From: Bin5 sp965116395
Lineage (GTDB): Bacteria; Chloroflexota; Anaerolineae; Caldilineales; Caldilineaceae
Direction of reading: 5' to 3'
NCBI GenBank assembly: GCA_965116395.1
Contig: OZ220684.1
Location: forward strand, 1,798,001-1,862,000
Length of the DNA stretch: 64,000 nucleotides
Shown here: in pieces, positions 25,840 through 34,242 of the stretch
Layout: every line of letters begins with the position of its first letter
Position numbering within the stretch: the stretch's first letter is position 1
The notes under the pieces: generated by a model
What the model saw: only the letters and a program-made list of their open reading frames with translations
Database searches by the model: none
Told to the model about the DNA's origin: nothing
Made by a program: the position numbers and the translations under genes

Positions 25840-26682
25840 ATGACAACTGCATCCTTTACTATCAGCGCTTTTGGCGACGAGATTGCGTCGGACCTGGAGT
25901 CGCAGCTGCAGACGCTCAATGATTTGAAGATCCCGTGCCTGGAGCTGCGGGCGGCGTGGGGGGAGAACGTCCTCCACATGTCCGATGAGCGGGTCGCGAA
26001 AGTGCGGGCGATGTGCGATGCCAGCGGCGTGACAATCAGCGCGATTGGCAGCCCGGTCGGTAAGAGCCCGATCGAGGAGCCGATTGAAACGGAGGTGCAG
26101 AACCTGCGCCGCCTGAGCGAGATCGCCCGCCAGCTGGGCACCGACAACATTCGCATTTTCTCCTTTCACCCGCCAGAAGACAGCGACGATTACGACAGCT
26201 ATGTGAACACCGCCATCGACCGGCTGCGCCGCCTGACGGAGGTCGCCGCGGCGGAGGGCGTCACGCTGCTGCTGGAAAACGAGAAGGGCATCGTCGGCGA
26301 CACGCTCGACCGCTGCATAAAGCTGGTCGACGCCATCGACAGCCCGCATCTGGTCTTCCTGTGGGATCCGGCCAACTTCGTGCAGGTGGGCGAGGAGCGG
26401 ATCACCGAGCGGGGCTGGCCTGTGATCGGCAGCCGGGTGGGTTATGTACATATCAAGGATTGTACGCTGAACGGCTCGGTCAAGGCCGCGGGTGAAGGCG
26501 ACGGGCAGATTCCCGAACTGCTGGAGCGGCTCATCAGCAGCGGCTATCAGGGGATGCTGGCCTTGGAGCCGCATCTGGCAGTCGCCGCGCATAGCAGCGG
26601 CTTCAGCGGGCCGGATGGCATGGCCTACGCGGTGGAATCGCTGCGGAAGGTGATGGGCGCCGCAGGGGCGGCGGAGAGCTAA
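25840..26682 (+). CDS. TIM-barrel sugar phosphate isomerase/epimerase
   Basis: 280-residue xylose-isomerase-like barrel. Metal-site strands are visible as LLLENEKG (catalytic Glu region), FLWDPANF, VGYVHIKDC and MLALEPHLAV. The N-terminus ISAFGDEIASDLESQL resembles the hexulose-6-phosphate/hydroxypyruvate isomerase group. ATG 25840 follows GGAGAG; the earlier in-frame ATG lies in transposase-remnant sequence. First gene of a plus-strand series for sugar or uronate breakdown extending to about 34233. Confidence 0.9.
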   Translation: MTTASFTISAFGDEIASDLESQLQTLNDLKIPCLELRAAWGENVLHMSDERVAKVRAMCDASGVTISAIGSPVGKSPIEEPIETEVQNLRRLSEIARQLGTDNIRIFSFHPPEDSDDYDSYVNTAIDRLRRLTEVAAAEGVTLLLENEKGIVGDTLDRCIKLVDAIDSPHLVFLWDPANFVQVGEERITERGWPVIGSRVGYVHIKDCTLNGSVKAAGEGDGQIPELLERLISSGYQGMLALEPHLAVAAHSSGFSGPDGMAYAVESLRKVMGAAGAAES

Positions 26683-26770
26683 GTTTGAATAGATCCTGTA
26701 TTGACCAGCCCTTCATCTTTGCCGCCATTCAGGCTATCTGATTGTGTATTCGGTTGGCGGCAACCACGTT

Positions 26771-27180
26771 GCTGGAGCCGCACTGCTGGAATGCGCACAC
26801 ACGGCCGGAACTGCAGTTTTTAGTAGTCAGTTTCTAGTTTTCAGTGGATCACCAGTCGTCAGGGGAACACCGGAGATTAGCGGTCGATGGTCGGTGGGTT
26901 GAGGCGGCAAGTGGGGGTGGAAACACTGCTGGCTAGATACGCTGCTGGAATGTGCACACACGGTCGGTGAGGGATGGTTTTGTAGGGGGGCGTTGCGGGG
27001 GCGCAGCCCCTGCACAAGGGAGGGCCGAAGGCCCGACCGCCCAGAACTGCAGTGATCAGTGGTCAGTGGTCAGAGACTGCGGCGATTGATTGAGGATTGG
27101 TGTGAAGAGAAATGAGGAGAGAGTCCCCATCGCTCGCCTCGTTCAGGATTGCGAATCAGTTGCGGCTGCGTAGTTGCGAC
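26771..27180. repeat. Dispersed repeat element, copy R2, with heptad repeats
   Basis: This occupies most of the 563-base gap 26683-27245. Two local copies of a block with GCTGCTGGAATG and GCACACACGG-CGG (26786-26812 and 26940-26968) precede the core (26970-27048) shared with R1 and R3, including both hairpins. The right block, GCGAATCAGTTGCGGCTGCG, ends near 27172. AGTNNTN heptads lie at 26815-26850 and 27052-27073. No gene is seen in the gap. Confidence 0.7.
26815..26850. repeat. Heptad repeat cluster (AGTNNTN)
   Basis: Consecutive heptads AGTAGTC, AGTTTCT, AGTTTTC, AGTGGAT. The same 25-base phrase recurs at 28358-28384 and 44929-44955 and, inverted, at 51835-51860 and 61911-61930. Confidence 0.6.
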
Positions 27181-27245
27181 GGTTTTGTGAAAGAACTGTC
27201 CGCTGAAATGTAATTAATGTAAGCGAATCTGGGAGACAAGAGCCG

Positions 27246-28352
27246 ATGATTGACCTTGATAATCTGATCGCCAAATGTGAAAGAACGGTCGATTTTGCGG
27301 CCGTGCAGCTGCGCAACCTGGTGGAGGCGCACCCGGACCATTTCCCGATGTACACGCAGAACGGGAAGTGGATGCACAGCGGCGAGGCGTGGACGAACTG
27401 GTGTGAGGGCTTCCTCGGCGGACAGCTTTGGCTGGTCTACCAGGCCACCGGTGACGAGTATTTTCGCGAGAAGGCGGAGCACTATTCGCGCCTGCTGGAA
27501 CACCGCAAGACCGACCTTAACGTCCACGATCTCGGCTTTCTGTTCTTCTCCACCTGGAAGCGCTGGTACGACCTCACCGACGAAGAGGACAAGAACGCGG
27601 TCGTCATCGAGGCCGGTCAGACGCTGGCCAAGCGGTTCAAGGAGAAGGGCGAATACCTGCGCTCCTTTGTCTCCGACGAGAGTCTGTTCATCGACATCAT
27701 GATGAACGTGCCGATCATTTTCTACGCGGCGCAGGCGACCGATGACGAAGAGCTGTGGGAGACGGCCTACCGCCACTGCCTGACCACGCGACGCTATCTG
27801 GTGCGGGGCGACGGCAGCACTTCGCACGAAGGCATCTTCGACCTGGAGACGGGCGAATTCCTGCGCCAGACCACGCACCAGGGCTGGCGCGACGATTCCT
27901 CGTGGGCGCGCGGGCTTGGCTGGTCGCTCTACGGCTTCGGCACGGTGTACGGCCTGACTGGGGATGCCCGCTTCCTCAAAACGAGCCAGGACAACGCCTG
28001 GTTCTACATGGAAAACACGCCGGACCATGGCGTGCCGCAAAACGACTGGATGGAGCAGGACCCGCAGAACCCGCACGAGAGCTCGGCCGCGGCGATCAGC
28101 GCCAGCGGCCTGATCCAGCTTTCGCAGCTGGTCGGCGACCCGACGCTGGGCAAGCAGTATCACGACTACGCGCTCCAGATCGTCGATACGCTGACGGAGC
28201 CGGAGTTCGTGGCCTACGAAGACGAGGGCTGGGAAGGCATCCTCAAGCAGGGCATGTACCACGAGCGGCTGGGGTTGGGCGTAAATGAGAGCGTGATGTG
28301 GGGGGATTACTTTTTCCTTGAGGCGGTTTGTAAGGTGCTGGGCGTGGAGTAG
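27246..28352 (+). CDS. Unsaturated glucuronyl hydrolase, GH88 family
   Basis: 368-residue (alpha/alpha)6-barrel glycosidase that cleaves unsaturated uronic acid from the non-reducing end of oligosaccharides left by polysaccharide lyases. The two essential Asp residues are in place: Asp95 in NVHDLGF and Asp150 in FIDIMMN. HQGWRDDSSWARGLGW is the substrate-binding loop. No signal peptide, so it acts on imported oligosaccharides in the cytoplasm. ATG 27246 is preceded by GGGAGACAAG. It is the best evidence that the importers and isomerases around it process uronate-containing polymers. Confidence 0.93.
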   Translation: MIDLDNLIAKCERTVDFAAVQLRNLVEAHPDHFPMYTQNGKWMHSGEAWTNWCEGFLGGQLWLVYQATGDEYFREKAEHYSRLLEHRKTDLNVHDLGFLFFSTWKRWYDLTDEEDKNAVVIEAGQTLAKRFKEKGEYLRSFVSDESLFIDIMMNVPIIFYAAQATDDEELWETAYRHCLTTRRYLVRGDGSTSHEGIFDLETGEFLRQTTHQGWRDDSSWARGLGWSLYGFGTVYGLTGDARFLKTSQDNAWFYMENTPDHGVPQNDWMEQDPQNPHESSAAAISASGLIQLSQLVGDPTLGKQYHDYALQIVDTLTEPEFVAYEDEGWEGILKQGMYHERLGLGVNESVMWGDYFFLEAVCKVLGVE

Positions 28353-28357
28353 GGTGT

Positions 28358-28386
28358 AGTTTTTAGTAGTCAGTTCTTAGTTTTTT
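28358..28386. repeat. Heptad repeat cluster (AGTNNTN)
   Basis: AGTTTTT, AGTAGTC, AGTTCTT, AGTTTTT in register, filling the start of the gap between the GH88 and SDR genes. Confidence 0.55.
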
Positions 28387-28451
28387 GGTAACCCCTGCGG
28401 CGGGCATCTGTTCGTTTGGGGTTAAAAACTGTGGAGTGGAAGGGTGATGCT

Positions 28452-29234
28452 ATGGCCAAGGTAGCGTTGGTAACCGGGGCGGGCCGTGGGATTGGGCGCG
28501 GCATTGCGTTGGCGCTGGCGGAGGCAGGGTGGGCGGTGGTGATCAATTATCGCGGCAACGCGACTACTGCCAACGAGACCGCCGGGATGGTCCGAGATGC
28601 GGGCGGCGACGCGCTGGTGGTGCAGGCCGATATCGGCTCCGCAGCGGACCGGGCGCGGCTGGTGCAGGCGGCGTGCGAACAGTTCGGCCGCATCGATTTG
28701 CTGGTGAACAACGCCGGCATGGGGCCCCGCACGCGTATGGACATTCTGGAGACAACGGAAGAGTCCTACGACGAGGTGATGAACGTCAACCTGAAAGGGC
28801 CGTTCTTCCTCAGTCAGCTGGTGGCGCGGACGATGCTGGAGCAGATGGAAGCCGGGCCGGCAGAGGCCGGTGGCGGCGGGCCGCAGATCATCAATATCGG
28901 CTCGATCAGCGCTTACACCAGCAGCCCGGCGCGCGGCGAATACTGCATCTCCAAGGCCGGTGTGGGCATGATGACGCTGCTGTTCGCCGACCGGCTGGCG
29001 GAGAGCGGCATCAATGTGTGTGAGGTGCGGCCCGGCATCGTCGAGACGGACATGACGAGCACGGTGAAGGAGAAGTACGACAAGCTGATCGGCGACGGGC
29101 TGACCCCGATTCGCCGTTGGGGGCAGCCGGAGGACGTGGGCAAGGCGGTCGCGGCATTGGCGGAGGGGCTGTTCCCGTTCTCGACCGGCGCGGTGCTGGA
29201 TGTTGACGGCGGCTTTCATATGCACCGGTTGTAG
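28452..29234 (+). CDS. SDR-family oxidoreductase (FabG-like)
   Basis: 260-residue classical short-chain dehydrogenase. TGAGRGIG near residue 9, NNAG in the fourth strand, Ser in NIGSIS, Tyr/Lys in YCISK, and PGIVETDM after the last strand. ATG 28452 follows GGAAGG and begins the Rossmann strand directly; the longer in-frame start at 28416 is unlikely. Placed between GH88 and an isomerase, it probably reduces or oxidises a uronate-derived keto sugar, but the 3-oxoacyl reductase family is broad. Confidence 0.9.
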   Translation: MAKVALVTGAGRGIGRGIALALAEAGWAVVINYRGNATTANETAGMVRDAGGDALVVQADIGSAADRARLVQAACEQFGRIDLLVNNAGMGPRTRMDILETTEESYDEVMNVNLKGPFFLSQLVARTMLEQMEAGPAEAGGGGPQIINIGSISAYTSSPARGEYCISKAGVGMMTLLFADRLAESGINVCEVRPGIVETDMTSTVKEKYDKLIGDGLTPIRRWGQPEDVGKAVAALAEGLFPFSTGAVLDVDGGFHMHRL

Positions 29235-29305
29235 CACCCGCCTGTAGCACCCACTTGTAAGACGACAATGGCTGGCGGCCAGCAGACCAGGGGAGACTTT
29301 AACGC

Positions 29306-30133
29306 ATGAAACTGATCGTTTTCAGCAAGATGCTCCAGGAAAAGAGTGTTGCCGAACTGATCGAACTGGCGCAGAAGCACGGCTACGACGGCTATGATCT
29401 GGCGGTGCGGCCGGGCCATCCGGTCAACCCGGACAACGCGGCCGCGGCCCTGCCGCAGGCGCAGACGCAGATGGAGCAGGCCGGGCTGCAAATTGGCATG
29501 GTTACGGGCAACTTCGATCTGCTCACGGCCGACCACCCCCTGGCGGAGCCGCTGCTGGCGGCGATGGACAGCGCCAACGTGCGGCTGCTCAAGCTGGGCT
29601 ATTTCAGGTTCGAGCCGCAGACGATGGACTACTGGGAGCAGGTGGACAATGTGCGGCGGGCCTTTTCCGCTTGGGAGAAGCTGGCCAGTATCTACAATGT
29701 CAAGATCTGCTATCACACGCACTCCCACTACTGCATGGGTCTCAACGCGGCCGCGCTGATGCACCTGCTGCGCGACTTCGACCCCGCCTATTTGGGCGCG
29801 TATCTGGACCCCGGCCATTTCGCGGTGGACGGCGAACCGTTCGACTTCGGCCTGGCGATGGCGCGCGAGCATTTGAGTATCCTCTCGGTCAAGGATGTCC
29901 TCGTCGAGCGCGTCGAGAAGAACGGACACGGCGCGGCTAAAGCGCTGTGGGTGGCCGCGGGCGAGGGGATCGTGGACTGGACGGCTGTCTTCGGTGAACT
30001 GCGCCGGATCGAGTATGACGGTTTTCTGTCGATTCACTGCGAGTATGACATTGAAGACGAGGATGATTGGTTTGATACTTTTGTGCGGGAAGTGGCATTT
30101 TTCCGTAGGATGAGAGGGAATGGCGGGGAGTGA
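29306..30133 (+). CDS. TIM-barrel sugar phosphate isomerase/epimerase
   Basis: 275-residue xylose-isomerase-like barrel. Typical elements are GYDGYDLAVRPGHP on strand 2, CYHTHSHYCMG, YLDPGHFAVDG, SVKDV and FLSIHCEYD at the end, which provide the metal-binding Glu/Asp/His set. It follows the SDR gene by 71 bases in the same direction. It is the third isomerase of this type in the window. Confidence 0.9.
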   Translation: MKLIVFSKMLQEKSVAELIELAQKHGYDGYDLAVRPGHPVNPDNAAAALPQAQTQMEQAGLQIGMVTGNFDLLTADHPLAEPLLAAMDSANVRLLKLGYFRFEPQTMDYWEQVDNVRRAFSAWEKLASIYNVKICYHTHSHYCMGLNAAALMHLLRDFDPAYLGAYLDPGHFAVDGEPFDFGLAMAREHLSILSVKDVLVERVEKNGHGAAKALWVAAGEGIVDWTAVFGELRRIEYDGFLSIHCEYDIEDEDDWFDTFVREVAFFRRMRGNGGE

Positions 30134-30178
30134 GGGAGTCGATCACCCTTCGCGGGTTGAGTAAGGAGGCTCAAGCGG

Positions 30179-31276
30179 ATGATAGAGAGTCTTAAAGTAG
30201 AGGGTTTGAATCACCGAGTTGATGCCGACCTGGAGTTCAATGAAGACCTGAACATCATTACGGGAAAGAATGGTTCGGGTAAGACCACTCTGCTGAAGCT
30301 ACTCTGGTACTTAATCAGTGGGAATCTCAAGCGGATAATCACTGAGATTCCGTTTAGGTACATTTCATTCGAAACCAACTCGTTTCGCTTGTATATTTCG
30401 CCTGACAATGCTGGCGAGATTATCCTAACTTCAAGGCTTCTTAAAGAGCAAGGGTTACAGAAATCCGGAACTCTTGAACAACTGGATGACACGATCAGAG
30501 AGTTGAACAAACGCATCGCGCAGACGACAAAGAGAAGCTTGTTCTTTCCGGCATTCAGAAGAATTGAAGGCGGATATTCCGGTCTTAGCGATGTTGATCA
30601 TTCGGATAGATCAACGACTTTAGCACCGGAGGCGTTTCAATCTTCATTGGAGAGGTTCTCCACCGAAATCTCAACCAACGGACACAGGTTCATCGTTTCA
30701 ATTTCAACCAATGATATTGGCCTACTGCTGACACAGAAATACGCCGATATCAATGAAGAAATCAACAATCTTCAGTCGAGGGTATTGGAGGATATTTCAC
30801 AAAGGATTCAGGATGTACCCTCCGTCCTGAATGACATTCAGCATGTTGCTGACGAACGAGACCGGCTGCACAAGCCATTTCTTGTGCTGTCCGAGCTTAC
30901 GCAGAGCATCTTACAATATCAGGCAATTCGAGTCAGCGGACAGAGTGTCCATGGCGAAGCCACAGACGGGATCACCCTGGGAGAAGAAAAGGACGGCACG
31001 GTTCTTGAAGCAGCAAAAGAAGCTATCGCTTCTGATAGACTCTCCGCGGGCGAGAAGCAGATGCTCAGTTTCCTGTGCTACAACGCATTCAGCGAGAATG
31101 CCGTTATCTTTATCGATGAGCCGGAGTTAAGCCTACACGTAGACTGGCAGAGGCTCCTGTTGCCGACGCTGCAGGAACAGGGGACGGAGAATCAATTATT
31201 TATTGCCACACATTCACCCTTCATCTACGCCAAGTATCCTGACAAAGAGATTCCGTTAGGAGACGCCGGCATATAA
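30179..31276 (+). CDS. AAA/ABC-type ATPase (AAA_15/AAA_21-like)
   Basis: 365-residue predicted SMC/OLD-type ATPase. Walker A GKNGSGKT (29-36), signature LSAGEKQM, Walker B VIFIDEPELSLHVDW and the H-loop ATHSPFIYAKYP are intact, with a middle coiled-coil stretch (EEINNLQSRVLEDISQRIQD). A strong ribosome site AAGGAGG precedes ATG 30179. The gene is clearly more A+T-rich than its neighbours and interrupts the sugar gene series, so it was probably acquired by transfer. Relatives often act in phage defence with a nuclease partner; only a fragment (31279-31398) follows here. Confidence 0.85.
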   Translation: MIESLKVEGLNHRVDADLEFNEDLNIITGKNGSGKTTLLKLLWYLISGNLKRIITEIPFRYISFETNSFRLYISPDNAGEIILTSRLLKEQGLQKSGTLEQLDDTIRELNKRIAQTTKRSLFFPAFRRIEGGYSGLSDVDHSDRSTTLAPEAFQSSLERFSTEISTNGHRFIVSISTNDIGLLLTQKYADINEEINNLQSRVLEDISQRIQDVPSVLNDIQHVADERDRLHKPFLVLSELTQSILQYQAIRVSGQSVHGEATDGITLGEEKDGTVLEAAKEAIASDRLSAGEKQMLSFLCYNAFSENAVIFIDEPELSLHVDWQRLLLPTLQEQGTENQLFIATHSPFIYAKYPDKEIPLGDAGI

Positions 31277-31278
31277 AG

Positions 31279-31398
31279 CATAGCATTCAAGGTCTTTACG
31301 AAATTGCCCTTGAGATACCTCCCGCTCACCCACTGATGAGCCGATTGATTCAAGAGATCGATCAAACGATTACTGATCAACAATCCGCTCTACAGTAG
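31279..31398 (+). pseudogene. Fragment of a gene following the AAA ATPase
   Basis: Out of frame with the ATPase and lacking a start, 39 codons read HSIQGLYEIALEIPPAHPLM then a helical tail to TAG at 31396. Composition is protein-like and A+T-rich like the ATPase. Probably the C-terminal end of a partner gene that was mostly deleted. Family not recognisable. Confidence 0.35.
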
Positions 31399-31452
31399 GC
31401 CAAGTCATTACAATAGACAGCGAAAGCACAACAGGCTGAAAGGATCACACAA

Positions 31453-32274
31453 TTGCCTTATCCCTACCCACTTGTATTCAGCACGCTAGGCTCGCCGGGC
31501 TGGTCGATTGAACGCGCCGCGGAGCAGGCGGTGGCCGACGGCTACGCCGGGCTGGAGGTCCGCATCCTGGACGGCCAGATAATTCCGACGGACTTGCCGG
31601 CCGAGCGTCGGGCCGCTATCCGCAGCCTGATGAAGCAGCACGGGCTGGTTATCGCCGGTATCGGCGCGTCGACCCGCTTCTCTTCGCCGGACGCGGACGA
31701 CCGCGCCCAACATCTGGCAGACCTGCGCGGCTATCTGGCGCTTGCGAGCGACCTGGAGGTGCCGATCGTGCGCACCTTTGGCGGCGGCCCTTCGGAGGGC
31801 CAGACGATGGCGGAGGTGATCGATTTGGTCGCGGCAAGCCTGGCCGAGGCCGCGCCGGACGCCGAGCGGCACGGTGTCACCATCTGCCTGGAGACGCATG
31901 ACGCTTTCTGCCGCGGGCAGGAGGTGGCGGGCGTACTGCGCCAGGTTGATTCACCGAACGTTAAGGCGGTCTGGGACGTGCATCATCCCTACCGCATGGG
32001 TGAATCGACCGAGGATACCTGGAACTACATCGGCGACCGGCTGGCCCATGTCCACATGAAGGACGCTCTGCGCAGGGAGGACGGCAGCTGGGAGTTGAAG
32101 CTGATGGGCGAGGGCGAAGTCCCCTGCCGGGAGATCCTCCATCTGCTCGCGGCCAAGGGCTACGACGGCTATATCTGCGCCGAGTGGGAGAAGGCATGGC
32201 ACCCCGATATCGAGGAGCCGGAGGTCGCTCTGCCGCAACATGCGCGGGTTCTGCGCCAGTGGATGGCGGAGTGA
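31453..32274 (+). CDS. TIM-barrel sugar phosphate isomerase/epimerase
   Basis: 273-residue barrel with the family pattern GYAGLEVRILDG, VRTFGGGP, ICLETHDAF, AVWDVHHPYRMGE, HVHMKDA and YICAEWEKAWHP. The start is TTG at 31453, preceded by AAAGGA; no ATG is available at the barrel start. It resembles myo-inosose or keto-sugar isomerases that use a divalent metal. Paired with the dehydrogenase that follows. Confidence 0.88.
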   Translation: MPYPYPLVFSTLGSPGWSIERAAEQAVADGYAGLEVRILDGQIIPTDLPAERRAAIRSLMKQHGLVIAGIGASTRFSSPDADDRAQHLADLRGYLALASDLEVPIVRTFGGGPSEGQTMAEVIDLVAASLAEAAPDAERHGVTICLETHDAFCRGQEVAGVLRQVDSPNVKAVWDVHHPYRMGESTEDTWNYIGDRLAHVHMKDALRREDGSWELKLMGEGEVPCREILHLLAAKGYDGYICAEWEKAWHPDIEEPEVALPQHARVLRQWMAE

Positions 32275-32376
32275 GAATTCAGTTTTTAGTTTTCAGTAAC
32301 AGCATCGCTTCGAGTTGGGTATCATTGCGAAGGTCGGAAACGAAGAGTTGGAAACGACGGGGCGAGTGGGGTTGCA

Positions 32377-33390
32377 ATGCGCACGGAAAAGCCGAAGGGG
32401 CTGTACCTGCTGGGAGAGAGCGCCTTTGACCGCATATATGGGGCGGATTCGCGCCGCGACATCGAAGCGCAGGTGGAGATGGTCGCGCCGTTGCAGACGA
32501 CTGAGTCGATCGCGGCAGACCCGGCAGTGCTGGCGGATGTCTCGCTAATCTTCTCCGGCTGGGGCATGGCGCCAGTGGACGAAGCGTTACTAGACGCCGC
32601 GCCCAATCTGGAGGCGATCTTCTATGCCGCGGGCACGGTCCGCTACTTTGTGACCGACGCCATGTGGGCGCGGGGTGTGCGCCTGACCAGCGGTTACGGG
32701 GCCAATGCCGAGTTTGTGGCGCCGTACACGCTGGCGCAGATTATCCTCAGCTTGAAACGCGTCTGGCATTTCGCCAACAAGCTCCGCCGCGAGGGAACCT
32801 ACAATTCGTTCGATAAGGAGCCGCTGCCCGGCCTCTACACCGGCGTCGTCGGCCTGATCTCGCTGGGCCAGATCGGACGCCGGGTTGCGCGCCTGCTGCA
32901 GGAGACGCTGTCCGTGCGCGTTCTGGCTTACGACCCGTTTCTGACGCCGGTGACGGCCGCGGAGCTGAATGTGGAGCCGGTCGGGTTGGAGGAACTGTTC
33001 CGCCGCTGCGATGTGGTCTCGCTGCATACGCCGTGGCTGCCGGAAACGGTCGGCATGATCACCGGCGCGCACCTGGCCTCGATGAAAGAGAATGCCACCT
33101 TCATAAACACCGCGCGCGGCGCGGTCGTGAACGAGCCGGAGATGGTCGCCGTGCTGCAGCAGCGCCCGGACCTGTTCGCCCTGCTGGATGTCACCTACCC
33201 GGAGCCGCCAGAGGCCGGGTCGCCCCTCTACAGCCTGCCCAACGTACTCCTCACCCCCCACATCGCGGGCGCGCACAACACCGAGTGCCTGCGCATGGGC
33301 CGCGTGATGGTGGCCGAGCTGGCCCGCTACCTGGCGGGTGAACGCATGGAGTATGAGATCACGCGGGAGACGCTGCCGCTGCTGGCCTGA
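32377..33390 (+). CDS. D-isomer-specific 2-hydroxyacid dehydrogenase
   Basis: 337-residue NAD-dependent dehydrogenase. Nucleotide-binding motif GLISLGQIGRRVA, substrate Arg in NTARGAVV, Glu in TYPEPPE and catalytic His in LTPHIAGAH are present. The first Gly of the GxGxxG motif is replaced by Ser (SLGQIG), a tolerated variant. Likely reduces glyoxylate, hydroxypyruvate or a 2-keto sugar acid in the sugar-acid pathway encoded around it. Confidence 0.92.
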   Translation: MRTEKPKGLYLLGESAFDRIYGADSRRDIEAQVEMVAPLQTTESIAADPAVLADVSLIFSGWGMAPVDEALLDAAPNLEAIFYAAGTVRYFVTDAMWARGVRLTSGYGANAEFVAPYTLAQIILSLKRVWHFANKLRREGTYNSFDKEPLPGLYTGVVGLISLGQIGRRVARLLQETLSVRVLAYDPFLTPVTAAELNVEPVGLEELFRRCDVVSLHTPWLPETVGMITGAHLASMKENATFINTARGAVVNEPEMVAVLQQRPDLFALLDVTYPEPPEAGSPLYSLPNVLLTPHIAGAHNTECLRMGRVMVAELARYLAGERMEYEITRETLPLLA

Positions 33391-33456
33391 TGCGGACCGT
33401 GTATCGGCCGCGCGGGCGGGATGGTTGGGCGGTCTCCTTCCCCGACAGGAGCGCCA

Positions 33457-34233
33457 ATGTTTTTGCCCGGACTCGTCTCGATCACTTTTCGCCAACTCTC
33501 CGTAGAAGAGATCATTGCCCTGGTGACGCAGGCCGGTCTGGCCGCGGTCGAGTGGGGCGGGGATGTCCATGTCCCGCACGGGGATGAAGCGCAGGCGCTG
33601 GCTGTCGCCCGCATGGGCGCTGATGCCGGCCTGGACGCGGCGGCATACGGCTCCTACTACCGCGTCGGCCATCCTGAAACCGGACCCTTTGAAGCGGTGC
33701 TGGCCTCGGCCGCGGCGCTGGGCGCGCCGCAGATTCGCGTATGGCCCGGAAGCCAAGGCAGCGACGATGCGGACGAAGCCTACTTTCAGACGGTGGTGGA
33801 AGACAGCCGCCGCATTGCCGATTTGGCCCAGGTCGAAGGAATTGGCATCGTCTACGAGTTCCACGGCAACACGCTCACCGACACGAACGCGGCGGCTGTG
33901 CGTCTGCTGCAGACGGTAGATCATGCCAATGTGCGCTCGCTGTGGCAGCCGCCCCGCTTCTCTGCACACGCCGACAACCTGGCCGGATTGGAGATGGTGA
34001 GGCCCTGGCTGGAGAATCTGCATGTCTTCCACTGGCATCTGCAGACGGGTGAGCGCCGCCCGCTGGCAGAAGGCGAGGACCTCTGGGGGGACTATCTGGC
34101 CCACGCGGCGGATCCCGGGCGCACGCGCTACGCGCTGCTGGAGTTCGTTGAGGATGATGCGCCGGAGGCCTTCCTGCGCGATGCCGCGACGCTGCTGCGA
34201 TGGCTCGGTAGCATTCCTGACACGAACAACTGA
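33457..34233 (+). CDS. TIM-barrel sugar phosphate isomerase/epimerase
   Basis: 258-residue barrel. GLVSITFRQLSVEEI, AAVEWGGDVHV, RVWPG, IVYEFHGNT, LWQPPRF, LHVFHWH and YALLEFVEDD supply the usual strands; the metal-ligand set looks complete. ATG 33457 is preceded by AGGAG. It is the fifth family member in the window and the fourth in this cluster; paralogues are divergent, so different substrates are expected. Nine bases separate it from the methyltransferase gene. Confidence 0.88.
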   Translation: MFLPGLVSITFRQLSVEEIIALVTQAGLAAVEWGGDVHVPHGDEAQALAVARMGADAGLDAAAYGSYYRVGHPETGPFEAVLASAAALGAPQIRVWPGSQGSDDADEAYFQTVVEDSRRIADLAQVEGIGIVYEFHGNTLTDTNAAAVRLLQTVDHANVRSLWQPPRFSAHADNLAGLEMVRPWLENLHVFHWHLQTGERRPLAEGEDLWGDYLAHAADPGRTRYALLEFVEDDAPEAFLRDAATLLRWLGSIPDTNN

Positions 34234-34242
34234 CCATTACGC

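Noticed and set aside
32590..34104. Minus-strand frame of 504 codons opposite the hydroxyacid dehydrogenase and isomerase
   Set aside because: Shadow of two well-supported plus-strand genes.
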